From the NCBI GenBank assembly GCA_011800155.1, contig CM022369.1, forward strand, positions 2,542,001 to 2,606,000: a DNA stretch of 64,000 nucleotides. Direction: 5' to 3'. Shown here piece by piece: positions 1 through 10,231 of the stretch; the first letter of the stretch is position 1, and every line of letters starts with the position of its first letter. The notes beneath the pieces are model-generated. The model was given only the letters and a program-made list of their open reading frames with translations. It was not told the DNA's origin and ran no database searches. Made by a program: the position numbers and the translations under genes. The stretch comes from Flammulina velutipes (taxonomy: Eukaryota; Basidiomycota; Agaricomycetes; Agaricales; Physalacriaceae).

Positions 1-1
1 A

Positions 2-2557
2 GGCACCTTTCGACTCACGAAGCTACCAATGGGATGGACGAATAGTGTACCCATTTTACATGGGGACGTCACCTACGCACTGCAGGATGAAATACCGGAA
101 TTCACAATACCTTTTATGGATGACGCAGGTATTCGAGGACCACCTACAAGATACGAGACCAAGGACGGAGGGTACGAGACGATTGAAGGAAACGAGGGGA
201 TACGGAGATTCGTTTGGGAGCATTTTCAGGCGCTCGGACGGATCGTCCAGAGGATTTGGTACATTGGATGTACTTGGAGCGGGAAAAAGGCTTTCCTTTG
301 CGTTCCAGAAGCCATGCTTGTTGGACACAAGTGTACCTACGCAGGGAGGGAACCCGACGAAACGAAGATGGAGAAAGTTAGGAACTGGGGACCATGCAGG
401 GACCTCACGGATGTACGAGCATTCATGGGGACCGTGGGCCTCATGAGGGTGTTCATATGGAACTTCGCGGGTTTATCTAGGCCTCTAGTGGACTTGACGA
501 AGAAGGATGCCGAATTCTATTGGGGACCAGAACAACAGGACGCGCAGGACGAGCTGAAAGCCGCGATGCTAAGTTCACCTGCATTGCGCCCTTTGGACTA
601 CCACTCGGGCGCACCTATAATTCTATGCGTAGATTCAAGCGTTATCGCGATTGGCTACGCTCTCTTCCAGGAAGACGAAGAGGACGCACGCTTGCGGTAC
701 CCAAACCGTTTTGGATCTATGGCATTGAACCCCAGGGAAACCAACTACAGTCAGCCAAAACTGGAGTTATACGGACTCTACAGGGCTCTGAAAGCGGTAT
801 CCATGTACATCATCGGAGCTAGGAATCTGGTCGTAGAAGTGGACGCCACAGCTATTAAGGGAATGATCAACAATCCTGATCTGAACCCGAACGCCACAAT
901 AAACCGATGGGTCGCAGGTGTCCTGCTATTTACCTTCAAGCTGGTACACGTTCCGGGGATTCGTCACGGGGTAGATGGTCTATCTCGTCGGCGACCGTTT
1001 CCTGGAGAGGAGTTGGAGGAGGACGACGAAGATTGGGTGGATAGGCATTACGGGTTCCTTCAGGTAATAGCGTCGGCGCACGTGGAACCTGAAGCAACCG
1101 TTTGTGAAGTACTGTTGAGGGAGCTGGTGGAAGTCCCGGACTACTCGTACGACGAGTTAAATCCGAACATCCAGCCAGACGCCACACCGGAGATTCCCAG
1201 GTCGAAGAAACATATGGCGCAGGATGAGCGCCTTGTGCAAATCCTGCGTTTCTTGGATAAATTGGAAATACCGGAGAGGATGGGAGAGAAGGAGAGGAAG
1301 AGGTTCATCAAATACGCAACGGGTTTCTTTCGAAGGGAAAGTGACCTGTGGCGCAGGATGGAAAACGGGAAGCATCAACTAGTGGTCAAGCCACCAGCTC
1401 GACTTGGGATTTTACGATCGGCGCATGACAGATTGGGACACAAAGGAACGTTCTCAGTCCGCCATACCGTACAGATTCGATTCTGGTGGCCGGGACTGTT
1501 GAACGACATCAAGTGGTACCTATCGACATGTCACGAGTGTCAGCTGCGACGCACGCAGCACTGGCATATTCCACCGGTCGTAGCGGAACCAGCACCTTTG
1601 TTTGCGAAAGCATATATCGACACCTTTTTCATGCCACCTTCAAACGGTTTCAAATACTTCGTACACGCGAGGTGTTCTCTAACGGCGTACCCCGAATTCC
1701 GGATGCTCAGGAAGGAGAACGAAAACACTCTAGCAGCTTTCATATTCGAGGAGCTCATATGTCGATGGGGATCGCTTAGGGAAATCGTGACGGATAATGG
1801 GCAAGCGTTTATTGCTGCAATGGACCGACTATCCCGACAATACGGAGTGAAACACATCAGGATTTCTGGCTACAACTCTCAGGCAAACGGTATCATCGAA
1901 AACAGGCATTACGATGTTCGGGAGGGTCTATTCAAATTAGCCAAAGGAAACGAATCCAAGTGGTCGGAAGGGACATTCGCCATGATGTGGGCAGAGAGAG
2001 TTACTATCTCCCGTGTTATGCACATGAGCCCCTACCGAGCTGCGACAGGAGCGGAACCTCTGCTACCTCTGGACTTTGTGCAAGCAACCTGGTTAACTAC
2101 GCCGTTCAGTGGTATAGTTTCCCACGGTGATGTCATCGTGCAAAGAGCCATGGATTTATGGAACAGGGAGAAGGAGATGGAGAAGCTGAAAGAAGACGTT
2201 TGGAAGTCTAGAGTGGACGCCGCAAAGCGTTGGGAGAAGGAGCACCAAAACCGAGTTGTGGATTTCGATTTCAAACGTGGCGATCTCGTACTACTGGAAA
2301 ATTCTAAAGGACGAAAGGGACTTCAAGACAAGATGCAAGCCCGCTACTTTGGACCCCTTGTGGTACTATTCAGGACGAAAGGAGGCGCCTACCAGCTTTG
2401 CGAACTATCTGGCACAAGACTCGCTAACACGGTAGCGGCGCGACGTGTCATGAAATATCTGGCGTGGGACCGGATATCATTGCCTTGGTACTACACGGGA
2501 GCTTTGACTGATGAGGAGACGAAGCGCTTAATGGAGAGCGACGAGAAGGGGGAGTAA
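2..2557 (+). CDS. Ty3/Gypsy retrotransposon polyprotein, 3' part (RT-RNase H-integrase)
   Basis: This is the C-terminal part of a Gypsy Pol protein; the frame is open from base 2 and the 5' part lies before the window. The first residues (TKLPMGWTNS) belong to the reverse transcriptase palm, and FMDD fills the YxDD metal-binding site. The connection domain (KKDAEFYWGPEQQDAQDELK) and RNase H (ILCVDSS, KLELYGLYRAL, VEVDA) follow. The integrase has an HHCC zinc module (HDRLGH ... CHEC) and a DDE core: D in KAYIDTF, D in VTDNGQAF and E in NGIIENRH. A basic SH3-like tail (RKGLQDKMQARYFGPLVVL) ends the protein. It would copy element RNA into DNA and insert it. There are no stops or frameshifts over about 850 codons, so the copy looks young. 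The first palm motif reads HGDVTY. Confidence 0.95.
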   Translation, partial: GTFRLTKLPMGWTNSVPILHGDVTYALQDEIPEFTIPFMDDAGIRGPPTRYETKDGGYETIEGNEGIRRFVWEHFQALGRIVQRIWYIGCTWSGKKAFLCVPEAMLVGHKCTYAGREPDETKMEKVRNWGPCRDLTDVRAFMGTVGLMRVFIWNFAGLSRPLVDLTKKDAEFYWGPEQQDAQDELKAAMLSSPALRPLDYHSGAPIILCVDSSVIAIGYALFQEDEEDARLRYPNRFGSMALNPRETNYSQPKLELYGLYRALKAVSMYIIGARNLVVEVDATAIKGMINNPDLNPNATINRWVAGVLLFTFKLVHVPGIRHGVDGLSRRRPFPGEELEEDDEDWVDRHYGFLQVIASAHVEPEATVCEVLLRELVEVPDYSYDELNPNIQPDATPEIPRSKKHMAQDERLVQILRFLDKLEIPERMGEKERKRFIKYATGFFRRESDLWRRMENGKHQLVVKPPARLGILRSAHDRLGHKGTFSVRHTVQIRFWWPGLLNDIKWYLSTCHECQLRRTQHWHIPPVVAEPAPLFAKAYIDTFFMPPSNGFKYFVHARCSLTAYPEFRMLRKENENTLAAFIFEELICRWGSLREIVTDNGQAFIAAMDRLSRQYGVKHIRISGYNSQANGIIENRHYDVREGLFKLAKGNESKWSEGTFAMMWAERVTISRVMHMSPYRAATGAEPLLPLDFVQATWLTTPFSGIVSHGDVIVQRAMDLWNREKEMEKLKEDVWKSRVDAAKRWEKEHQNRVVDFDFKRGDLVLLENSKGRKGLQDKMQARYFGPLVVLFRTKGGAYQLCELSGTRLANTVAARRVMKYLAWDRISLPWYYTGALTDEETKRLMESDEKGE

Positions 2558-2885
2558 AATGGGAGTTTTTCAACAAGTTGGGGGGAGCGCCATTTCTGGC
2601 GCACGGATATGAAATCTGGAAAATCAAGATCAAGACAAAATTTTTGTTGGGGGAAGGACTATCGACTCTCGAATCGATATAATAACCCACATGTGTACCT
2701 ACAATACAGTGGCACGTCATTCGTTAAACATCGGGACCGAATTACGACCAGGCGCCACTACCACCGAACAATCTACCTAACACAACCTACCTGCGAAAGA
2801 CACCAACCGGCGATCGATCGAACCACCCATGAACGACATGGACCTACACCAATCACCATACGCGGAAAACACAGGATATCTTATG
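2558..2885. other. Non-coding stretch after pol
   Basis: About 330 bases separate the pol stop from the first hairpin element. The stretch starts with a polypurine-tract-like motif at 2578-2587 and holds an imperfect GGCGC-rich inverted repeat near 2588-2601. A weak TATA-like string (gatataataa) lies near 2678. I see no coding gene. It is probably the distal 3' flank of the antisense gene that ends at 5667, from which it is now separated by the hairpin insertion. Confidence 0.5.
2578..2587 (+). other. Polypurine-tract-like motif, copy 1
   Basis: The motif ttggggggag sits 21 bases after the pol stop. It recurs exactly at 12161-12170, where it directly precedes an LTR-like TGTACAG start. The flanks also resemble each other (gagtt....caagttggggggag). 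Here no TG-type LTR end follows, so this copy is either an internal second tract or the remnant of the original 3' end before extra DNA was acquired. Confidence 0.5.
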
Positions 2886-3079
2886 GAGGTCGCGAGCCCT
2901 AGTAGTAGAATTTCTACAAATGTTTTGGGATCTGGTGGGATAAATTATAGGTATTTGTAGGGATAGAATCCCAAGGGGTCCGGAGCTATGTCCATTTTGG
3001 ATGTATCATGTAAGCAACTCAGAGAGCCAACAAGCTCAGGTACAATCTATCTCGTTTAGGACAGGATGCAGATCAGGGA

Positions 3080-3954
3080 AATTGATGGAGATGGAGGAGG
3101 GGAGGATGGGGAAATGTGGCCACACAGGGGGATGCAGATCAGGAACATTGATGTCATTGATGGGGAGGGAGGATGAGGATGGGGGATGGGGGATGGATAG
3201 CAGGGCCTAAATGTGGCACAAAAATATGTACTGGGCTATTGCTAGGGTATGAGGAGGGCAGGAAAGGGGTACCTATGGGTCAAAAAATCGAACCCATTCT
3301 AATCATCTACATTAGGTAGGGACAGCTAGCAGCTGCTGAAACCAGCAATAAAACGATGTGTGGCGCATTTTTAATCGGGGAGCACATACCTCGGATTGAC
3401 CTGGGGTTGCTTTAGATCTCTTCTCCTTGAAAAATGAATGTGTGCAGCACAAAGAACCATGTAAAAAGACAAAGATCTGGCTGAGAAACAAGCAAAACAT
3501 TATTGAACATCCATCAAAAAGTACCAAAAAGGGAGCAGCACTTTTCCCTCGCATTCTGGTGACCTAAAATCACTTGGAGGTCGTCCATAGACCTTTGGGG
3601 CATTGTATATGACACTCAGTTAGAATCCCAGATCAACAGGATCATTGCATTTGGTCAAAATACCCCCAAAACGCGCCACACATTGTTGAGCCACCCCACC
3701 TGCTTGCCATCACCTGGGGACACTTTATACTCGAGGATATATGTATATAGGCTTCTAATCATGAGTTAGATGGACCCTGGAGTGTGAAAAATGCGGTCAA
3801 AAGCTTGGATACACCCTCAAAAATGTTTCCCATGAAAGCACCTACACCATCAATTATCTCTGACCTCTGGGTCGTTCCAAAATGTTCTAATATCATTATA
3901 TATGATAAATTAGCATCCCAGAAGTGTCCCAAGTGTGTGAAAACTCGAATATTA
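3080..3954 (+). repeat. Left arm of hairpin element 1
   Basis: This arm is the reverse complement of 4323-5197. Any position x in it pairs with position 8277-x. Small frames, such as an 80-residue one at 3312-3554 on the minus strand, are identical to frames in the other arm. That is expected from inverted copies and is not evidence of coding. Confidence 0.85.
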
Positions 3955-4322
3955 ATGGTACACCCCAAATTATGGTATTCACTTTTGACACATATAATCA
4001 TCTTTCTTTCACCTGCAGACTCTTCAGACATGTTCTAATAGTGCTTTCACACAGTTTTCAACCTTCCCTTCATCAATCTGGGTACCCAAAATGCGAACTT
4101 TCATCAAAATGTGCATATCTGACCTATTCCCCTATAAGCTTTTAGGAACTCATGTTGGTTTTTCAGACATTTATGCATTTGCAGGAATATACAATGCTTG
4201 GGAACAAACTGGATCATCTAAGATACTTATTATGATATGGAAACATGTTATCAATAGTTCCTAGGTCACAAATATGTGAATTTCTGAGCACAATTGAGCA
4301 GAAAGGGTATGAGGAGATACAT

Positions 4323-5197
4323 GAATATTCGAGTTTTCACACACTTGGGACACTTCTGGGATGCTAATTTATCATATATAATGATATTAGAACATTTTGG
4401 AACGACCCAGAGGTCAGAGATAATTGATGGTGTAGGTGCTTTCATGGGAAACATTTTTGAGGGTGTATCCAAGCTTTTGACCGCATTTTTCACACTCCAG
4501 GGTCCATCTAACTCATGATTAGAAGCCTATATACATATATCCTCGAGTATAAAGTGTCCCCAGGTGATGGCAAGCAGGTGGGGTGGCTCAACAATGTGTG
4601 GCGCGTTTTTGGGGTATTTTGACCAAATGCAATGATCCTGTTGATCTGGGATTCTAACTGAGTGTCATATACAATGCCCCAAAGGTCTATGGACGACCTC
4701 CAAGTGATTTTAGGTCACCAGAATGCGAGGGAAAAGTGCTGCTCCCTTTTTGGTACTTTTTGATGGATGTTCAATAATGTTTTGCTTGTTTCTCAGCCAG
4801 ATCTTTGTCTTTTTACATGGTTCTTTGTGCTGCACACATTCATTTTTCAAGGAGAAGAGATCTAAAGCAACCCCAGGTCAATCCGAGGTATGTGCTCCCC
4901 GATTAAAAATGCGCCACACATCGTTTTATTGCTGGTTTCAGCAGCTGCTAGCTGTCCCTACCTAATGTAGATGATTAGAATAGGTTCGATTTTTTGACCT
5001 ATAGGTACCCCTTTCCTGCCCTCCTCATACCCTAGCAATAGCCCAGTACGTATTTTTGTGCCACATTTAGGCCCTGCTATCCATCCCCCATCCCCCATCC
5101 CCATCCTCCCTCCCCATCAATGACATCAATGTTCCTGATCTGCATCCCCCTCTGTGGCCACATTTCCCCATCCTCTCCTCCTCCTTGCTCTCCATCA
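4323..5197 (-). repeat. Right arm of hairpin element 1
   Basis: This is the inverted partner of 3080-3954. Pairing stops inwards at the string cgaatatt, and the sequence between the arms (3955-4322) shows no coding gene. Outwards the match fades in the GGGGA/GATGG-rich segment near 5160-5200. Confidence 0.85.
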
Positions 5198-5977
5198 ATC
5201 CATCAATTCAAAAACACTCCTTTAGGCATATCTCTATCTAATCATCAGTTCCCTGTCTAATCTCCTACAGAAAAGGCAATTTTCCAGTGCTTTTTGACTT
5301 GGGATATAACCCACAAGGATAGAACCCAACAATTACCTATAATTTTTTTGGGATATAACCCATCATTTGTAGAAATTCTACAACTACTGGTGAGGTCGCG
5401 TGCGCCACCAAGGTCGCGCGGTATCAACTTACTGAACGGGTGGCTCCCGGACGGTGTGGAAGGGGTACTCAGCGGGACGCCAAAGAGGCCTCAGGACTTT
5501 GATACAAAGGGAAAGAACACAAGGGGAACTGTTCGAAAACTACCAAGGACTGCAACGATTTACATTTTCAAAACACGAACATGCGGGAAATAGTACAGGC
5601 GACGCGAGGAGGAAAATACTACGAAATATATGGACCCAGACCCCTATGGAAATTCACCCAGCCACCTCACTTCTTGGAAGCTTTCTTGACGACACGACGC
5701 TTGGAGGGTCCGGAGGAAGCGGGAGGGGCGCTGGGAAACAAGGTTTCCAGCGCCCGGACTCGAGCAAGGCTGTCACGAATGACATTGGAGGTTTGGTCCA
5801 AGGAGGCGAGGGCGCTGGCAAGTTCAGCCGCGTGCGAGGCGACCCAGGCGGGGGTTACCTCGTCGAGGGAGGAAAGGGCGTTGTTGCCCACGGGGGGAGC
5901 TGGAGGTTTCAAAAAGGTTAGAAAAGGGAACTCAAGGTATGAAGAAGAACGTACTGGGAGAAGGACTCGGGGAGCGG

Positions 5978-7216
5978 CACCCTATTAAGTAACCACAAAC
6001 AGTTGTCCACCCATACCTTACAGGGGGCCGCATTACATTGTCTGTCTGTAATTGAGTAGTGCTCAAAAGTGAAGCCACAACTAGTTGTCAATTCCCTTAT
6101 GTGGTAGGGCCCGCCAGAGGGAGCAGCTCTGGGGCGGGCGGGCTGGTCCATATATGGATAGACATTGATGGGAGCAGCTAGGGATTGATGGGGAGGGGGA
6201 GGGGGAGCAGGAGATGGGGAAATGTGGCCACACAGAAATCCGGACCTAGGGATTGATGGGTACTGATGTCATTGATTGGCCAGGGGAATGGGGGATGGAG
6301 ATAGGAATTGTGGCACCAGGAAAATCCGGACCTAGGGTCTGATGGGAGCAGGAGAGGGGGGATGGGGACAGGGGAAATGTGGCCACACAGGAATCCGGAC
6401 CTAGGGATTGATGGGAACTGATGAGATTGATGGGGGAGGGGATGAGGGATGGGAGCAGGGGGATTGGGGGCAGGGAACAATTGTGGCACCAGGATAAATA
6501 CTGGGCCATTGCCAGGGTATGAGGAGGGTATGGGAGGGGTGATTGTAGGTTGAAAAATAGAATTCTTTCTAACTATCAGAAACATGAATGGGGATGTGGC
6601 AGCTACTGAAACCAATAATAAAACGATGTGTGGCGCATTTTTAATCGAGGAGCACATACCTCGGATCAACCTGGGGTTGGTCTAGATGTCTTCTTATTGA
6701 AAAATGGATGTGTGCAGCACAAAGAACCATGTAAAAACACGAAGATTTGGCTGAGAAACAAGCAGAACATTATTGAAAATCCATCAAAAAGCACCAAAAA
6801 GGGAGCAGCACTTTGCCCTCGCTTGGGGGTGACCTGGAACCACTTGTAGGTCGTCCAGACACCTTTGGGGCATTGTATATGTCACTCAGTTAGGTCCCCA
6901 GGTCAACAGAACCCTTGGATATGATCAAAATGCCAAAAACCCGGACCACACAGCTTTGGGCCACACTCTCAACTTGCCATGACCTGGGGACACCTTATAT
7001 TCGAAGATATATGTATATAATGCTCTAATCATGAGTTGGATGAAGTCTGGAGTGTCAAAAATGTGGTCAAAACCTTGGATATATCTCAAATAATGTCCCC
7101 CAAGAAAGCACACATACCATCACCTTCCCCTGACCTCTGGGTCGTCCCAATGTGTTCTATTATCATTATAGATGATGTATTAGCACCCCAGAGGTTCCCC
7201 CAGTGTGTCAAAATGC
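5978..7216 (+). repeat. Left arm of hairpin element 2
   Basis: This arm is the reverse complement of 7586-8824 (x pairs with 14802-x). Frames of 163 and 87 residues at 6178-6669 and 6246-6509 are mirrored exactly in the other arm. A 62-residue frame differs at only two residues. The arms are therefore nearly identical and recently formed or homogenised. Confidence 0.88.
6170..6440 (+). repeat. Tandem sub-repeats within the hairpin arm
   Basis: Three spaced copies of a unit containing ccggacctaggg(a/t)(t/c)tgatgg occur at about 6241, 6328 and 6393, and a shorter agggattgatgg copy lies at about 6180. They alternate with GGGGA-rich runs and the string aatgtggccacacag. The mirrored copies are at about 8360-8630. 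A similar gtggccacaca plus ttgatgg layout is in the other element (3110-3160). These are non-coding structural repeats. Confidence 0.7.
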
Positions 7217-7585
7217 GAATATTCATAATACTAGGTGAACCCTTATTCACCCTTCCTCCTCAAGTACACCCACTGGTTCGCATATTTACATCTTTAGGAC
7301 TGTTCTAATAGTCATTTGACATCATATAGATGATATCTTGGGGCCCAGGTCACAGGTAGACCTCGAAGATACACCCCTTTGGTACATGGTGAGGATATGA
7401 TCTTTGTACTAATTCTCAAATGTCCATGCTCTATATTGAAGGGTGTTCAACCTGGGACATATTCTGGGAAGCTAAAAACACATTGTATGATGTTAAAATC
7501 AATAGTCCACCACTCAGATGTGTGATAGTTGGGGTGGTTCTTGCTGTAGAAGGAGGGGATATAAATTATTGTACCATTTCTATTC

Positions 7586-8824
7586 GCATTTTGACACATT
7601 AGGGACACCTCTGGGATGCTAATACATCATCCATAATGATAATAGAACACATTGGGACGACCCAGAGGTCAGGGGAAGTTGATGGTATGTGTGCTTTCTT
7701 GGGGGACATTATTTGGGATATATCCAAGGTTTTGACCGCATTTTTGACACTCCAGACTTCATCCAACTCATGATTAGAGCATTATATACATATATCTTCG
7801 AATATAAGGTGTCCCCAGGTCATGGCAAGTTGAGAGTGTGGCCCAAAGCTGTGTGGTCCGGGTTTTTGGCATTTTGATCATATCCAAGGGTTCTGTTGAC
7901 CTGGGGACCTAACTGAGTGACATATACAATGCCCCAAAGGTGTCTGGACGACCTACAAGTGGTTCCAGGTCACCCCCAAGCGAGGGCAAAGTGCTGCTCC
8001 CTTTTTGGTGCTTTTTGATGGATTTTCAATAATGTTCTGCTTGTTTCTCAGCCAAATCTTCGTGTTTTTACATGGTTCTTTGTGCTGCACACATCCATTT
8101 TTCAATAAGAAGACATCTAGACCAACCCCAGGTTGATCCGAGGTATGTGCTCCTCGATTAAAAATGCGCCACACATCGTTTTATTATTGGTTTCAGTAGC
8201 TGCCACATCCCCATTCATGTTTCTGATAGTTAGAAAGAATTCTATTTTTCAACCTACAATCACCCCTCCCATACCCTCCTCATACCCTGGCAATGGCCCA
8301 GTATTTATCCTGGTGCCACAATTGTTCCCTGCCCCCAATCCCCCTGCTCCCATCCCTCATCCCCTCCCCCATCAATCTCATCAGTTCCCATCAATCCCTA
8401 GGTCCGGATTCCTGTGTGGCCACATTTCCCCTGTCCCCATCCCCCCTCTCCTGCTCCCATCAGACCCTAGGTCCGGATTTTCCTGGTGCCACAATTCCTA
8501 TCTCCATCCCCCATTCCCCTGGCCAATCAATGACATCAGTACCCATCAATCCCTAGGTCCGGATTTCTGTGTGGCCACATTTCCCCATCTCCTGCTCCCC
8601 CTCCCCCTCCCCATCAATCCCTAGCTGCTCCCATCAATGTCTATCCATATATGGACCAGCCCGCCCGCCCCAGAGCTGCTCCCTCTGGCGGGCCCTACCA
8701 CATAAGGGAATTGACAACTAGTTGTGGCTTCACTTTTGAGCACTACTCAATTACAGACAGACAATGTAATGCGGCCCCCTGTAAGGTATGGGTGGACAAC
8801 TGTTTGTGGTTACTTAATAGGGTG
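7586..8824 (-). repeat. Right arm of hairpin element 2
   Basis: This is the inverted partner of 5978-7216. The inner limit is at the string gcgaata. The spacer at 7217-7585 keeps only scattered, degenerate inverted similarity, such as catcatatag against tatgatgtta. The outer end supplies the premature stop of the split antisense gene (8810-8812). Confidence 0.85.
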
Positions 8825-10231
8825 GGAGCGGGGACGTTTCTTGCCTGCCGTAGCAGCAGGGGAGGCAGTAGCGCGACGCGCAAGGACAACGGACACAGGA
8901 CCAGCGGTCGGAGCGCCGGTCGAACGAGCGGGACGAGGACGGGGACGAGGAGCCGAAGAAGACGAGGAACCAGCGCCAGCAGGAAGAGGGAGGATTTTGC
9001 GTTTGACGGTGGAAGTGCTGGTGACATCGGCGGGACTATTGGCGCTACACTCTCCATGGCGAGCAAGGGCGCAACCGAAGCAGCGGGTCGGCTGACCAGC
9101 GCGGCTGATACAAAGACCATTCAACCAAGGGGGATTCTTGCCGTGACTGCAGCGCCAACACTGGGGATCGTACAGCTGAAAGAAACCTTCAGAAAAATGG
9201 ATGTAAAGGGGTAGGAAGGTAGGTTACCTGGAGCGTCCCGTTTCCCAGGTGCTCGCGTAGGCTTTCCAGGATTTCGGGGATGCGTTCGCCATACCGACGG
9301 TTCTTGGCGGAATACCCGGGAAGGCCCCCGTAGTGCTGGATCCAGCGAATATGGAAGCCACCGGTAACCGAGCGAGGGAACGGGATGACCGGGAGCGAAG
9401 ACCAGGAGGAATCGGCGGAGGCAGCGGGACCATCGTCGAGCTCGTCGGCGGCCACGACCCCATCACTTACGATCTCGTCGACCTCCTCGCTCTCGAACCT
9501 ACCGCCCGTAGAGGCAGCCGGGGGAGAAGAAGAGGCAATGGCGAGGATGGGCGAGGGCGCGCGAGGACGACGGGGGCTGACCACGAGGGACAGGTTGCGG
9601 AACGAAGGGGTCGGAGGATCAGTTGCTGGGAAGGAAAGGAGGCTGGTCAGGCAAAGGGCGAAGGGCAAAAAGGGGAATTACTCACGGTCGGGGCTAAGGG
9701 CAGGAAGAACGGGAGCCCCATGGTCCAAGGAGGGGAACGACGACTTACTGGAATCTCTTCCACAGGGACGGGAAGAGACCGCGCGGTCGTCGAAGGACTG
9801 GCGGGAGCAGAAGGCTGGAGGGTCGCGAGCTCATCAGTGTCACCTTGCTCCGCCTCGGGGGAGGGATCTTCCCATAAGTCGAGGTTGTCGAAAGGTGCGA
9901 CTTCGAAGGTCGAGCCCCACGAAGCATCGTAATTGTTGTGGGCGAGGCGGAGGACGGCAAGCACGGGAGACATCTGCGGCTGCTCGAGAAGACCAAGAGC
10001 CCGAGCAGGATTCAAACTATGGAAAAGGTTGACCTACGGAAGGAAGCGCATCAGCCTGATCCGACGACGAGGAAAGAGAAGAAAACCGAAAACAAAAAGG
10101 AGACGCACCCAACCGCGATACACCCCGGGAAGGGCGGCTGCCAGGGCGGGGGCACCATCGAGGACGAGGGCCTGGCAGCGGAAAATAAAGGACTGAACTT
10201 GACGCAATTCTGGAGGAGACAAGGGTTCCAT

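Larger units (their letters stand above)
2895..5391. mobile_element. Long-hairpin (foldback) transposable element, copy 1
   Basis: This is a 2.5 kb palindromic insertion centred at about 4138.5. It is flanked by a 9-bp target-site duplication, GAGGTCGCG, at 2886-2894 and 5392-5400. Its ends are inverted (agaatttctacaaatg at the left, catttgtagaaattct at the right). Inside lie two near-identical arms of about 0.87 kb and an unpaired spacer of about 368 bp (3955-4322). The outermost 180 bases of each end are only loosely alike, while the arms are nearly perfect. No transposase or other convincing coding gene is visible, so it must be moved by proteins supplied elsewhere. Internal blocks match the element at 5978-8824, so both belong to one broader family with different termini. 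Confidence 0.85.
5978..8824. mobile_element. Long-hairpin (foldback) transposable element, copy 2
   Basis: This is a 2.85 kb palindrome centred at about 7401, with ends CACCCTATTAAGTAAC and its inverse. It is flanked by the direct repeat GGAGCGG at 5971-5977 and 8825-8831. If the last terminal G is counted as target, the duplication is 8 bp (GGGAGCGG). An 8-bp duplication would fit hAT-type insertion, but the evidence is thin. The arms (5978-7216 and 7586-8824) are almost identical, and the spacer of about 369 bp is diverged. There is no transposase gene. It interrupts an exon of the antisense gene. Blocks shared with the 2895-5391 element include aacgatgtgtggcgcatttt and the neighbouring gagcacatacctcgga. 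Confidence 0.88.
5667..10231 (-). pseudogene. Antisense cargo gene of unknown function, split by a hairpin element
   Basis: This minus-strand, multi-exon gene lies between the Gypsy pol gene and the LTR. Exon 1 is 10109-10231 (starts MEPLSPPELRQ). An intron at 10034-10108 joins it in frame to exon 2 (9749-10033, NPARALGLLEQPQ). Exon 3 is about 9228-9625 (WIQHYGGLPGYSAKN). Exon 4 begins at 9175 with a cysteine-rich segment: CWRC, then CFGC and HGEC, possibly metal-binding. Exon 4 is broken at 8831 by the 5978-8824 element. Its remainder is at 5955-5977 and exon 5 is 5667-5899. Without the insert and one duplicated target copy, the frame runs through to the stop. As it stands, translation ends at 8810, inside the element. 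The exon 2/3 junction does not keep frame in my reading, so a second lesion or an unseen splice is possible. I do not recognise the family. Confidence 0.7.

Noticed and set aside
2578..2894. A complete LTR directly after pol
   Set aside because: A polypurine-like motif is present, but no TG-start follows it and no match to 12172-12933 could be seen, so I do not annotate an LTR here. It remains the main alternative to the antisense-cargo model.
3312..4965. Identical 80-residue frames at 3312-3554 (minus) and 4723-4965 (plus), and related smaller frames
   Set aside because: They are mirror images produced by the inverted arms. There are no motifs, and composition is not coding-like.
6178..8624. 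Identical 163- and 87-residue Pro/His/Ser-rich frames in both arms of the second hairpin
   Set aside because: They translate GGGGA/GATTGATGG sub-repeats and are duplicated only because the arms are inverted copies.
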